Source: DASWZN01 sp036404435
GTDB taxonomy: Bacteria; Acidobacteriota; Terriglobia; Bryobacterales; Bryobacteraceae
DNA: 64,000 nt
Assembly (NCBI GenBank): GCA_036404435.1
Contig: DASWZN010000039.1
Location: forward strand, 124,001 to 188,000
Reading direction: 5' to 3'
The notes under the pieces are model-generated. The model was not told where the DNA came from. It ran no database searches and saw only the letters and a program-made list of their open reading frames with translations. This document shows, piece by piece, positions 1 to 9,129 of the stretch. The position numbers and the translations under genes are program-made. Positions within the stretch are counted from its first letter, which is position 1; each line of letters opens with the position of its first letter.

Positions 1-1299
1 GCCTTTACGCTAGTTCACGACATATACACGGTGAATCGCGACCGTGTCGTGGAATTTGCGGAGGCGCTGATCCGCTCGGGTGAGAAGTTTCAGTGGAGCT
101 GCAGCGCCCGCACAGACAGAGTCGACCGCGAGCTGCTCACGCTGATGGCGCAATCGGGGTGCTCGGGGATTTTCTTCGGTGTCGAAACCGGATCTCCTAG
201 GCTGCAACTGACGATCAAGAAGGGTCTCGATCTTCAGCGTGCCTGGGAGGCGATCCGCGCCGCGACAGACAACCGCATGAAAACAGCGGTCTCCTTGATC
301 ACGGGCTTTCCCGGCGAGACGAAGGAAGATCTTCGCGCCACCGCCCACTTCTTCCTCCAGGCGACCCGGCTCGATCACGCGGAGCCTCAAATGTCGCTGC
401 TCGCGCCCCTTTCGGGGACACCGATCGAGAGGGAGTACAGCGACAAATTGTTGTTCGATCATATCTACTCGGATATGTCATATCAGGGATGGCGAGAGGA
501 CCCGAACGATCTCCGTCTGATTCAGGAACACCCTGGCATCTTCCCGCACTCTTATTCCCTGCCAACCCTGCTGCCGCGACGTTATCTCAGGGACGTGCAC
601 GACTTCCTCCTCGGCATGACCTTGTGGTTTCGCTGGCTGCCTATTGCGCTGCTGGAAGCGACGAGCGACGTTCTCCAGGTTCTCGACGAATGGGTAGACT
701 GGCACGCGCGCGCGAGGAGAGGCGACGAACAGATGTATCCGGAGAGGAACCTCCGCTACTACTGTAGCAACGTCTTCGCCGGCCACATGTTGAGCTTCGT
801 CGCGGAAGCGCTCGATGGCGGTCGATGGCCGGACGCCGGCTATCTGAGAGCTGTTTTGGAGTACGAGCGAGCGCTGTCCGAACTCAAGCAGCCGTCTGCT
901 GACACGCCTCCTGCCGCCGTGACGGTCCGTGCGCAGGACCGCTTGAAGACAGCGCACAACATGGTTATCCGTTCGTTTGCATTCGATACCGGTGCGCTGT
1001 TGAATTCGCTCAGGAACGGAGGAAGGGTTCGGCCAGCCGCGAGTCAGAGAAGCGTTGTGGCCTTTGCGGTTTTTCGTAACCGGCCCATTCAGGTTTTTCA
1101 GTTGCCCGATCGCGCCGCCGAACTGCTGGCGCTGTGCGATGGAGAGGCGACGGTGGAACAGGTGATTGACAGATACTGCGCTGCGGGCCAGGATGCTGGG
1201 ACCCGTGCGCGGCGTAGAAATGCCGCCCTCGCAGGTCTGATGCGCTTGTCCGAAGACGGCATCCTGCAACTCTGCCAGCTAGAGGCAGCTACGAATTGA
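1..1299 (+). CDS. Radical SAM protein, C-terminal part, with PqqD-like tail (5' end outside window)
   Basis: The reading frame is open from base 1, so the N-terminus, including any CxxxCxxC cluster motif and B12-binding domain, lies outside the window. The visible start has the late radical SAM barrel pattern: HDIYTVNRDRV, then SCSARTDRV, then GIFFGVETGSP and LITGFPGETKEDL, typical of B12-binding radical SAM enzymes. The last 80 or so residues (from about base 1040, RPIQVFQLPDRAAELLALCDG) resemble a PqqD/winged-helix domain that in RiPP systems binds a precursor peptide. The substrate is unknown; no precursor gene is evident in the next kilobase. Modification of a peptide is possible, but a cofactor or lipid role is equally open. 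Confidence is high for the family and low for the role. Confidence 0.8.
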   Translation, partial: AFTLVHDIYTVNRDRVVEFAEALIRSGEKFQWSCSARTDRVDRELLTLMAQSGCSGIFFGVETGSPRLQLTIKKGLDLQRAWEAIRAATDNRMKTAVSLITGFPGETKEDLRATAHFFLQATRLDHAEPQMSLLAPLSGTPIEREYSDKLLFDHIYSDMSYQGWREDPNDLRLIQEHPGIFPHSYSLPTLLPRRYLRDVHDFLLGMTLWFRWLPIALLEATSDVLQVLDEWVDWHARARRGDEQMYPERNLRYYCSNVFAGHMLSFVAEALDGGRWPDAGYLRAVLEYERALSELKQPSADTPPAAVTVRAQDRLKTAHNMVIRSFAFDTGALLNSLRNGGRVRPAASQRSVVAFAVFRNRPIQVFQLPDRAAELLALCDGEATVEQVIDRYCAAGQDAGTRARRRNAALAGLMRLSEDGILQLCQLEAATN

Positions 1300-2429
1300 T
1301 GGCCTCAGCCCGAGCGAACCGGTGGACGTATCACGACAAGCAGAAACAGCAGATTGATAGATCGACTGCCTGCAGCCTTTCCTTACCGCGTCGCTGCACC
1401 TGGCGCGACACCCCAGACCTCCAGGCTAATGGGATGGTCCGCCGCCGAGGGTGTGGGCGGAAGTAGCCAGAAGGCGCAGGGGTCCACCACCGGAAATCCG
1501 GGCATCTGGTCCCGGCTCTGCCGCCTTTCGGGGCTGGTTCAGTAGCAGACGCTGCGCGGATGCAGGAACTGGCCGCAGCAACAGCCTACCGATAACACGA
1601 AATAACGCCCCCGCCCAGTGGTCGGCGTGCCTGACTCCTCTCTTGGTTGGGTCCGGACAGGACAAAGTCGAAAGGTCATACGACACCTACAAGCCTTCAC
1701 GCGCCCCGGCGTCATGCAAATCGGGGTCGTGGGGTTCGGATCGTTTGGCCGGCAGGGGAGTCTCCCTCATTCTTGCGGTTGAGTTCAACATCAATGGGCT
1801 GGGTGCCAGATGAGCCTACTATCACCTTGGGGGGGATTACGGCCCATTACGACCAATTTGGCGAGATCCTCTCGGCCAACAGATGATGGACGCCAGCCCG
1901 GCCGTCACCGTGCCTGTCTCGTAACTCCAATGCCCAGTGGCAGTTGCACAACTCCGGGAATTCCGGTGGCGACGGTAGCTCGCGCGGCCTCATTTGCCCG
2001 AAGTGCGGAGTTAACGGACTGTAGACTTGTATTTCTAACGCTTTATGTGTTTAATTGATGCGAGTGATGACTTTATCGCGACCCCAAAGACCATCGCATC
2101 GGACGTCCGCACGATCCAACTCAGGGCTGGAGTTGATGAAATACCGAAAGATCAGGCGAGGCGGAGCCGCCAAGCAAGCCCTGCGTTCCGGCGAGTTGCT
2201 GCTTGAATGCGCCAAATATACGCCGGAGGACCTACCGGAGATCGCTTGTGCACTGACGCCGCTCGATTATGTCTCCGGGATTGTGATCGAGCACGGCGTT
2301 CTGACGGCCGCCGTGCTGGGCGCAAGGCTCCTCCGAGGGTACGAAGCGGTGGCTTGCTGATAGTGACCACGGTGGGACCTGATCACGACTTTCGGCTTTA
2401 CATTACACAGGGTGAGCTAGGGAGAACTT
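1300..2429. other. Long region without a convincing gene; one copy of the intergenic motif
   Basis: About 1.1 kb with only short overlapping open frames that show no recognisable domain. The best is a plus-strand frame at 2055-2360; its last 75 residues from MKYRKIRRGG look protein-like (basic start, then acidic and hydrophobic stretches), but I recognise no family and do not call it. Bases 1586-1609 carry a diverged copy of the motif CTACCGATA..TAACGCC seen again at 4482, 8975 and 14075. The segment looks like decayed or non-coding accessory DNA. Confidence 0.4.
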
Positions 2430-2966
2430 ATGAACAGACCAGAGGACCTCGTTATCGTGCTGGCCGAGGACGATCCAGGCCACGCACGGCTGATCGAGAA
2501 AAACCTTCGCGGGGTTATCACCAACAAACTCGTTAGGTTCAGCAATGGCCAGGAGGCGCTGGAGTATCTCCGCCGGGAAGAACAGGTGAATCGGCAGCAT
2601 CTGCTCCTGCTCGATCTCAACATGCCCGTGATGGACGGCTATCAGATGCTCCAGCAGTTGAAGGAGGACCCGCGAACCGTGCTCATCCCTGTTATCGTCC
2701 TGACCACCTCAGATGATCCGAGGGAGATACATCGCTGTTACGAACTGGGCTGCAATGCCTATATCGTGAAGTCGGCTGACTACGAGCAATTCACGGAAGC
2801 GATGCGTCGCCTGGGGCTGTTTCTCTCGATCGCCAGGATGCCCCAGGAGAGGGGCATCTCTTTGACGATTCCCGCCGCGCCGTGTCGCATTGGACTCGCC
2901 GTTTCGAAGCCCACGGGCTGGTCGGCCCTCGCGGCGGGGAAGGGCCCGGACGGCCGACATGACTGA
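2430..2966 (+). CDS. Single-domain response regulator (Rcp1-like receiver)
   Basis: CheY-like receiver domain filling residues 7-130: acidic pocket E13-D14-D15, phospho-acceptor D62 in LLLLDLNMPVMDG, T92 in VLTTSDD and K114 in NAYIVKS. The HARLIEKNLR start and long loop are typical of the Rcp1/CheY-like regulators that partner phytochrome-type histidine kinases. There is no DNA-binding output domain. The last 30-40 residues (after FLSIARMP) are unlike the family and rich in G, P and A; the usual proteins end near residue 145, so the tail may be read-through after loss of the original stop. GGGAGAA precedes the ATG. No cognate kinase is adjacent. Confidence 0.88.
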   Translation: MNRPEDLVIVLAEDDPGHARLIEKNLRGVITNKLVRFSNGQEALEYLRREEQVNRQHLLLLDLNMPVMDGYQMLQQLKEDPRTVLIPVIVLTTSDDPREIHRCYELGCNAYIVKSADYEQFTEAMRRLGLFLSIARMPQERGISLTIPAAPCRIGLAVSKPTGWSALAAGKGPDGRHD

Positions 2967-3385
2967 GGAACCAGCGACTCAGGCTGGCCGGCGCCGCTCT
3001 GTGACTGTCGGCGCAGGATTCGAGCCCGAATGCGGCTCCCCCACGAGGATTCCGAGCGTCGGGCGAGACGCCCAGATCCCCCGTGAAGCTACCGTTAATG
3101 ACTAATAACGGCCTGCTCCGGTCGGATCGCTCTACCCTTCGCGACCACGCGGGTTCTAGAAGGGAAACTGCCTCCGGGCGGCTTCGTCTGCTAGACTGCC
3201 GGGAACACCCTTGAGTCTGAAAAGCAGGAAATCCAAGGCGTGTGGAATATGGTCCGGCGGATATACCCGACCGCCGAAAGAAGCTCATCATTTCTCTTGC
3301 AACCAGTTGAGCTTCGGCGTCCGTCGTGAGGCGGAGGCCCTTCGTCTTTCGCTGGCTGGGCCGGCCAACGACGGAGTAGCGACGC
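2967..3385. other. Gene-free stretch between response regulator and bacterioferritin
   Basis: About 420 bases between a plus-strand and a minus-strand gene that converge. Only short overlapping frames without domain character are present. I see no clear repeat; a terminator for either gene may lie here but no stem plus T-run is obvious. Confidence 0.4.
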
Positions 3386-3874
3386 TTACTCCGCCGCGCC
3401 TGGGGTCTTCTTGCCAAAGGATTGAAGCGCAAGGTAGGCTGGGCCGAAACGGTGGATGTGGTCAAGCTGCTTGTCGAACTCGTCGAAGTGGCCTTCTTCG
3501 TCGCTCACGAGCGCCTCGAAGATCTCCTTTGACCCGGCATCGGCGCCAGTCCCGCACTCCTGCGCCGCCTTGTTGTAGTCGTTCGCGCTCGCCTGTTCCA
3601 TCCCGCAGGCTTTGGCAAGCATCTCGGCCGGATCGGTGATCAGCTCGACGGAGCCGCTTGCGGCCATCTTCACCTCGCCCTTCAGGAAGAGAATCCTCTG
3701 GGCGAGCTTTTCGACGTGGCCCATCTCGGTGATGGCCGTCCGCTTGAAAAGCGCCGACAGCGGGCCAAAGCCCTGGTCATCGAGATGGAAGTGGAAGTAC
3801 ATATACTGGTGGACGGCAGCCAGTTCATCTCCTACCGCCTTGTTCAACAGTTCGACGCGACGCTCTCGATTCAT
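3386..3874 (-). CDS. bfr: Bacterioferritin
   Basis: Four-helix ferritin-like protein of 162 residues, the normal length for bacterioferritin. Ferroxidase ligands are all visible one position earlier than in E. coli Bfr: E17, E50, H53, E93, E126 and H129. M51 in AITEMGHVEKL matches the Met that binds haem at the dimer interface (Met52 in E. coli), so haem binding is plausible. The C-terminus is longer than usual (FGPAYLALQSFGKKTPGAAE). It should oxidise Fe(II) and store the mineral in a 24-mer in the cytoplasm. Start ATG at 3874 has GAGGTG upstream. No bacterioferritin-associated ferredoxin gene is adjacent. Confidence 0.93.
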   Translation of the reverse strand: MNRERRVELLNKAVGDELAAVHQYMYFHFHLDDQGFGPLSALFKRTAITEMGHVEKLAQRILFLKGEVKMAASGSVELITDPAEMLAKACGMEQASANDYNKAAQECGTGADAGSKEIFEALVSDEEGHFDEFDKQLDHIHRFGPAYLALQSFGKKTPGAAE

Positions 3875-4024
3875 GACGTTTTCACCTCGGCAAACTGGAT
3901 TCTCGGATCTTCAAGGACCAATGTACCACCGGGCCAGGTTTCCAGGGTTGGACTGTGTTGTCATAGGGAGGATGTGATGGAGCTGGTCAGCCATCTCGGC
4001 CAGCCACGTAGCCCGGAGCCAGTG

Positions 4025-4030
4025 TACACT
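4025..4030 (+). promoter_or_regulatory. Candidate -10 element
   Basis: TACACT preceded by TG, 14 bases before the ATG at 4045. Transcription would begin about 8 bases before the start codon. Confidence 0.35.
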
Positions 4031-4044
4031 CGTTTCTTAGCCAC

Positions 4045-4473
4045 ATGAGCACATTCAAGCACTCCGTCCTTGAGGCCGCCCTTGTTGGCCTCGAGGCCCG
4101 GAAGAAGGGCATTGAGGCTCAGATTGCTGAAGTCCGAGCCATGCTGGGCAGTCGCCCGGGCCAGGCCGCTGCCACGCCGGAAGCCACTCCACGCGAGCAC
4201 AGGAAGTTCTCCGCTGCGACTCGACGCCGGATGAAGGAAGCCCAACAGCGTCGATGGGCCAAGATCCGGGGAGAGTCTAAGCCACCCGCGCAGGCCAGAC
4301 CGGCGGCACCGAAGTCCAAACGGAAGCTCTCAGCGGCTGGAAGGAAGGCCATCCAAAAAGCCGTGAGAAGACGGTGGGCGAAGAAGAGGGCGGAAGCCGC
4401 GAAGGCCACACCCGCCCGCCAGAAGGCCGTCGTCAAGAAGGCACCGCCGGCAAGAGCGGTTCGGGTTGGCTGA
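4045..4473 (+). CDS. Small basic protein with two Arg/Lys-Ala helical repeats
   Basis: 142 residues, strongly basic. An N-terminal segment (residues 5-36) is a likely amphipathic helix. Two copies of a 25-residue unit follow: one from HRKFSAATRRRMKEAQQRRW and one from KRKLSAAGRKAIQKAVRRRW, each ending RWAKxR. They are separated by a Pro/Ala linker, and a histone-H1-like Ala/Lys/Pro tail follows. The unit [KR]-[FL]-S-A-A-x-R-(x)n-RWAK occurs in many uncharacterised soil-bacterial proteins; a nucleic-acid-binding role is my inference from charge. There is no Shine-Dalgarno, but a TACACT -10-like hexamer lies just upstream. A copy of the intergenic motif begins 9 bases after the stop codon. Confidence 0.7.
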   Translation: MSTFKHSVLEAALVGLEARKKGIEAQIAEVRAMLGSRPGQAAATPEATPREHRKFSAATRRRMKEAQQRRWAKIRGESKPPAQARPAAPKSKRKLSAAGRKAIQKAVRRRWAKKRAEAAKATPARQKAVVKKAPPARAVRVG

Positions 4474-4481
4474 GGCGAACG

Positions 4482-4505
4482 CTACCGATATGGCTCCATA
4501 ACGCC
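4482..4505 (+). repeat. Intergenic motif, copy 2
   Basis: Reads CTACCGATATGGCTCCATAA then CGCC. It matches copies at 1586 (diverged), 8975 and 14075 in sequence and orientation. It lies 8 bases past the stop of the basic-repeat protein. Confidence 0.6.
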
Positions 4506-4645
4506 CGCGTGCCTTGCTCGCGCCGGGACGGTAGGAATTCCGCAGAGTCGCGGAAATGCAATTCCGGTGGCGGTTGACCGCCGACGCTGTCTCCGATCGG
4601 CCTCCGGACTGACGTAATACCCCTTGCCAAGCGCCCGGTGCGGGC

Positions 4646-4651
4646 TAGCAT
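4646..4651 (+). promoter_or_regulatory. Candidate -10 element immediately before the hydrolase start
   Basis: TAGCAT ends 4 bases before the ATG at 4656, a spacing that predicts a leaderless transcript. Confidence 0.45.
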
Positions 4652-4655
4652 AGAG

Positions 4656-6728
4656 ATGGGAGGTCTTGTGGGAGGACTCGGGCCGGTGGTGGCGGTGTTG
4701 CTGTCTGTGAGCGCGTCTGCCTGGGCGCAAGACATAGTGGGCGACTGGCAAGGGGCGTTGGACGTCGGCGGGGCGCAGCTTCGCTTGGTCGTGCATATCG
4801 CCAAGACAGACGGTGGGGCGCTTAAGGCCAACATGGACAGCGTCGATCAGGGCGCTTACGGAATCCCGGTTGCGTCTGTCACCGTTCAGGATTCCGCGGT
4901 GATCCTTGACGTCTCGGCCATCGGTGGCTCGTATCGAGGACGACTCTCCGGGGATCACCAGACTCTCGACGGCACCTGGACGCAGGCTGGCCGAAGCCTC
5001 CCGTTGGTTTGGAAGCGCCGGAGTCCGATGGACACTACCGGTCCCCCGGCAAGAAAGCTCGGCGGACCCGCGTTTCCAAACGAAGAGACCTGGGAAGGGG
5101 CACTCCCAGCGGGGAAGAGCCTCCGCCTGGTTTTGCACCTCGCCAAGGCGGACGGCGCAGGACTGCGAGCATCTCTGGATAGCGTCGATCAGGGCGCTTA
5201 CGGAATCGCCGTGGGCTCCGTCGCGGAGCAAGGGTCAACCTTGAAGCTGGGACTGCCGGTGATCGGCGCCTCGTATGAAGGCCGGCTGTCCGCGGATCGG
5301 CTGACCTTGGATGGCACGTGGACGCAGGGCGGAGGTAGCCTGCCCCTGGTCTTCAGGCGCAAGGATGCGGGAGTGACCGTAAAGCCTGCTTCCGGTAAGC
5401 CGGCCGGGCCGGCAGGAATCTGGCAGGGCGTGCTCGATGCCGGCGGAGTGCGATTGCGTCTGCAACTGCATGTCGATGCCGACGAGCATGGTCAGTTAAC
5501 CGGCAAGCTCGACAGTCTGGATCAAGGCGCGAACGGCCTTGCGTGCGCGAAGGTCTCGCTCGAGGAGAGCGCCTTGCGTTTTGAAGTTCCTTCGGTGCAC
5601 GGTAACTTCAGCGGCTCCTTCGACGCGGTGCGGGACGAGATCCAAGGCAATTGGATGCAGAACGGTGCCACCATGCCGCTGGACTTCAAACGTGGCGATC
5701 AGCCCGCTGAACCGCGTCGTCCGCAGAATCCGGCAAGGCCGTATCCCTATCGGGAGGAAGAAGTGGCCTACCCGGGTGGAGCGGCAGGCGTCACGCTGGC
5801 CGGCACGCTCACGCTTCCCCCCGGCCCCGGTCCGTTTCCGGCGGCCTTGCTGATTGCGGGCTCAGGCCCGCAGACCCGGGACGAAGTGGTTTTCGGACAC
5901 AGTGTGTTCCTGGTGCTGGCTGACCACTTGACCCGCAAAGGTATTGCGGTGCTGCGAGTGGACAAACGCGGAGTCGGGCAATCCACAGGCAGCTACGCGC
6001 AAGCCACCAGCGCGGATTTCGCGAACGATGCCGAGGCGGGTGTCGCGTGGTTGAAGACGCGCAAAGAAATCGATCCGACGAGGATTGGGCTGGTCGGTCA
6101 CAGCGAAGGAGGCATCGTCGCGCCGATGGTTGCCAGTCGGTCGGCCGGCGTGGCCTGGATCGTGATTCTCGCCGGAGACGCGATCCGGGGCGAGGAGATT
6201 CTGCTTCTTCAGCGCCAGCTCATCGCTAGGGCTGCCCACCAGAGCGAAGAGGATATCGCGAGTAGCGCGGGGTTTCAACGAAGAGCTTTCGCGATTCTGC
6301 GCGCGGAAAAAGACCCCAGCGCCGCGCAGAAGAAGCTTGGCGAACTGCACGAGACCGATGGCGCCGCAGCGGGGATACCTCCCGAGGCGCGCCAGAGTTC
6401 CATCCAGTTCCTGAGTTCCCCCTGGGTTCGCTACTTCCTGGACTACGATCCCGCTCCGGCCCTAAGGAACACTACGTGCCCTGTGTTGGCGCTCTACGGA
6501 TCGAAAGATCTTCAGGTGCCGGCGGCGCAGAATCTGCCCGTTCTCAAGAGCAGTCTGGAGGAAGGGCACAACAGGGACTTTCAGGCCGAGGAACTGCCGG
6601 ACCTGAACCACCTGTTCCAACACGCCATGACGGGCTTACCCAGCGAATACGGAGGCATCGAAGAGACGGTCTCTCCCGCGGTCCTGGATGAGGTTTCGAG
6701 TTGGATTCTGAAGCACTCTGGCAGGTGA
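4656..6728 (+). CDS. Exported alpha/beta hydrolase with three N-terminal repeat domains
   Basis: 690 residues from ATG 4656; a GTG at 4638 is also in frame but would lie upstream of the -10-like TAGCAT. A signal peptide ends near residue 24 (VSASAWA). Three homologous units follow, from about residues 29, 145 and 254, each opening with a W-x-G-x-L core, a central SxDQGAYG or SLDQGANG, and ending in GTWxQ(A/G)G..LPL. These look like a beta-sandwich repeated for substrate or surface binding. The alpha/beta hydrolase domain starts near 369: nucleophile S483 in GHSEGG, acid D618 in YGSKD, base H652 in LNHLF. The family is close to exported acyl-peptide or ester hydrolases; the substrate is not known. 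It acts in the periplasm or outside the cell. Confidence 0.85.
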   Translation: MGGLVGGLGPVVAVLLSVSASAWAQDIVGDWQGALDVGGAQLRLVVHIAKTDGGALKANMDSVDQGAYGIPVASVTVQDSAVILDVSAIGGSYRGRLSGDHQTLDGTWTQAGRSLPLVWKRRSPMDTTGPPARKLGGPAFPNEETWEGALPAGKSLRLVLHLAKADGAGLRASLDSVDQGAYGIAVGSVAEQGSTLKLGLPVIGASYEGRLSADRLTLDGTWTQGGGSLPLVFRRKDAGVTVKPASGKPAGPAGIWQGVLDAGGVRLRLQLHVDADEHGQLTGKLDSLDQGANGLACAKVSLEESALRFEVPSVHGNFSGSFDAVRDEIQGNWMQNGATMPLDFKRGDQPAEPRRPQNPARPYPYREEEVAYPGGAAGVTLAGTLTLPPGPGPFPAALLIAGSGPQTRDEVVFGHSVFLVLADHLTRKGIAVLRVDKRGVGQSTGSYAQATSADFANDAEAGVAWLKTRKEIDPTRIGLVGHSEGGIVAPMVASRSAGVAWIVILAGDAIRGEEILLLQRQLIARAAHQSEEDIASSAGFQRRAFAILRAEKDPSAAQKKLGELHETDGAAAGIPPEARQSSIQFLSSPWVRYFLDYDPAPALRNTTCPVLALYGSKDLQVPAAQNLPVLKSSLEEGHNRDFQAEELPDLNHLFQHAMTGLPSEYGGIEETVSPAVLDEVSSWILKHSGR

Positions 6729-6996
6729 AACAGAGTGCTTTGGTCGTATCGGGCAAACCGTGGATGCGCGCTGCTGCCGGGGAACAAGCTAACGATATCA
6801 CCAGATAACTCCACATCTGCGCCGCGAACAGCGGCCCCTTTCGATCTCGGTCCCCACCTGCCCTCGGGCTTCGCCGCCATTCCCAAAACAGCGGCTCCCC
6901 TTGCTGGTGCGTGCGTTCCTGATCTGTTACGTCTCGGCGCCGCACGCAAACGGCGCCCGCTTGCGCCACCTCCCCGCATGGTGCATCATCAAATTC

Positions 6997-8823
6997 ATGG
7001 GTGCTAGACTCGCTGGGCGATTCGCTTGTTTCCTGCTTCCGGTCCTTATCTTTGCCCAACCGCCGAAGAAGAAGATCACGCGCGCGGCCGACGTGCCGCA
7101 GTTCCAATACTCCATCAGCGGGAAGGTCGAGGATCTCGTCCGCTCTGAACAGGCCTTCAGCCCGTTTGCGGCCCAAGTCAGGATCAATGTGGAGTCCGTG
7201 CTGCGCGATTACGAGATCGACGACGCCGCCACCAAACGCGACTTGCTCTCGACACTGGTTGCACTCGATATCCTCGAAGGCCACGACCATGCGGCCCGCC
7301 AGCGGCTGGACGAGATCAAAGCCCTCGAAGAAAAGCCCGCGGCCAAGGCCTTGAGCGGTTTGATCACGCGCTCCATCCTCGATGCGCGCCGCGCATCCGG
7401 CGACCGCAATTCGCCCGCCTACCGCAAGGCCCTCTACGCAGCGGTCATGCGCGCTCTCGACGATTTGCCCTTCGATGTCGTGCAGAACGATTTGAAGTCA
7501 ACCAAGGCCAGTGTCGAGATCGTCTCGGAAGCGCTCCTGGTTGGTGAGATCCAGGCGAGCATCGACCCCGTAGTGGCAAAGACAGGTGGGCTCAGTTCCG
7601 ACTTGGCGCACGGCCTGCCGGGCCTGCGCTTGTACCTCGTGGAGAGAATCCCGCTGAAAGAAACGCTGAACGAGGCGCTGAGCGCCTACCTCTCCGCGCA
7701 CGCCAAGACGAAGCAGGACATCTGGGCCGCACGGGAAGTCACATTGGAGCCGGGCAGGAACTACCAACCCGTCACCGTGGCCGTATGGGACAGCGGCGTC
7801 GACTTCGCCATCTTCCGGGACCGCGTTCTGAAGAACTCCGAAGGCCAACCGGCGGTCCTGGCTTACGACATCGAGAGCCGTAAGACTACTGGCAATCTGT
7901 ACCCACTCAACGCCGCACAGTCGGCGCGCTACCCGGAAGCCAAGAAGGAACTGAAGGGTTTTTCCGACCTGCAAGCCAACGTGGAAAGCCCCGAATCCGC
8001 CGAAGTGAAACAGGCCATAGCCACGCTCAAGTCGGACCAGGTGAAACCCTTCATAGAAGAGCTCTCCTTTTTCAGCGTCTACGCGCACGGCACCCATGTG
8101 GCGGGCATTCTCACGGCCGGCAATCCCTATGCGCGCCTCGTAGCCGGCCGCATTACCTTCGACTGGAAGATGATTCCCGACCCTTGCCCTTCGCGTGCGC
8201 AAACCGACCGCGAAGCCGCGGCCGTCCGAGACTACGTGGACTTCTTCAAGAGGAACAACGTAAGGGTCGTGAACATGAGCTGGGGCGGTTCGGTCAAAGA
8301 CTACGAAGATGGCATGGAGAAGTGTGCCATCGGCAAGGACATTGAGGCGCGGAAGAACACCGCCCGCGAGTGGTTCGAAGTCGAGAAAGGCGCACTGGAA
8401 GAAGCAATGCTCTCCGCGCCGGAGATAATCTTCATGGCTGCGGCCGGCAACAGCAACGCCGATTCGAGCTTTGAGGAAGCGATCCCGGCAGCCCTGAAGG
8501 TTCCGAACCTACTCACCGTGGGAGCGGTTGATAAGGCCGGCGACGAGGCCTCATTCACCAGCTACGGTCCGACCGTGGTGGTGGACGCCAACGGGTACGA
8601 AGTGGAGAGCTACATCCCTGGCGGCGACCGGCTCAAGTTCTCGGGCACCTCCATGGCCTCCCCCAACGTCGCCAATCTGGCGGCCAAGATCCTGGTCGTG
8701 AATCCGAAGCTTACCCCACCCCAGGTGATCGACATTATCCGTAAGACCGCCGAGAAGACGGCTGACGGCCGCCGCAATCTGATCGACCCGAAGAAAGCCA
8801 TCGCCGCGGCCCAGACCATGTGA
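6997..8823 (+). CDS. Exported subtilisin-family (S8) serine protease
   Basis: 608 residues from ATG 6997, which gives a signal peptide of about 21 residues (MGARLAG..LPVLIFAQ); an upstream TTG at 6901 would bury it. The catalytic triad is visible: D265 in VAVWDSGVDF, H364 in YAHGTHVAGI and S552 in FSGTSMASPN, with the oxyanion Asn in AAAGNS. Spacing between Asp and His is longer than in subtilisin, with about 100 residues of insert. Residues 22-255 before the triad show no familiar domain and are mostly helical in appearance; they may be a propeptide or interaction domain. It should act in the periplasm or outside the cell. No neighbour suggests a specific substrate. Confidence 0.9.
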   Translation: MGARLAGRFACFLLPVLIFAQPPKKKITRAADVPQFQYSISGKVEDLVRSEQAFSPFAAQVRINVESVLRDYEIDDAATKRDLLSTLVALDILEGHDHAARQRLDEIKALEEKPAAKALSGLITRSILDARRASGDRNSPAYRKALYAAVMRALDDLPFDVVQNDLKSTKASVEIVSEALLVGEIQASIDPVVAKTGGLSSDLAHGLPGLRLYLVERIPLKETLNEALSAYLSAHAKTKQDIWAAREVTLEPGRNYQPVTVAVWDSGVDFAIFRDRVLKNSEGQPAVLAYDIESRKTTGNLYPLNAAQSARYPEAKKELKGFSDLQANVESPESAEVKQAIATLKSDQVKPFIEELSFFSVYAHGTHVAGILTAGNPYARLVAGRITFDWKMIPDPCPSRAQTDREAAAVRDYVDFFKRNNVRVVNMSWGGSVKDYEDGMEKCAIGKDIEARKNTAREWFEVEKGALEEAMLSAPEIIFMAAAGNSNADSSFEEAIPAALKVPNLLTVGAVDKAGDEASFTSYGPTVVVDANGYEVESYIPGGDRLKFSGTSMASPNVANLAAKILVVNPKLTPPQVIDIIRKTAEKTADGRRNLIDPKKAIAAAQTM

Positions 8824-9129
8824 TGCCGCGGCGCCTCATCTGCTGCGATCACTATACGCTCACGCTGTCGCCAACCCTGACAATCTTCCATTCATCGGCA
8901 CAGCGATCGCACCGCACAGGAAGATGTCCGGCACACCACTGGCGCAGGATGGCGAGCTGGACCCGCTAGGATAGCTTCCGATATGGCCGCATAACGCTGT
9001 CGCGCCACTCAACGGTTTGGGGACTACGCGTCCGGGTGGATTTCGGACGCTAGCACGTTTCTCGGTACGAATCCGGATTACGGCTGTGCAGGCTCGTCCC
9101 CGATGAGTATATTGGATTTGAGGTGTCTC
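8824..9129. other. Intergenic region with motif copy 3
   Basis: About 300 bases without a gene. Bases 8975-8998 carry the motif CTTCCGATATGGCCGCATAA then CGCT. TATATT at 9108-9113 could be the -10 of the methyltransferase gene. Confidence 0.5.
8975..8998 (+). repeat. Intergenic motif, copy 3
   Basis: Same orientation and core (CCGATATGG, then CATAACGC) as the copies at 4482 and 14075. It lies about 150 bases after the protease stop codon. Confidence 0.6.

Noticed and set aside
2055..2360. 101-codon plus-strand frame before the response regulator
   Set aside because: The last 75 residues look somewhat protein-like, but there is no family match or ribosome site, and the first part is basic low-complexity.
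1586..9060. Integron cassette array with attC sites
   Set aside because: The repeated motif has a GCGTTATG core on the minus strand, but no paired second core with a palindromic middle could be found, units are 3-5 kb, and genes lie on both strands.
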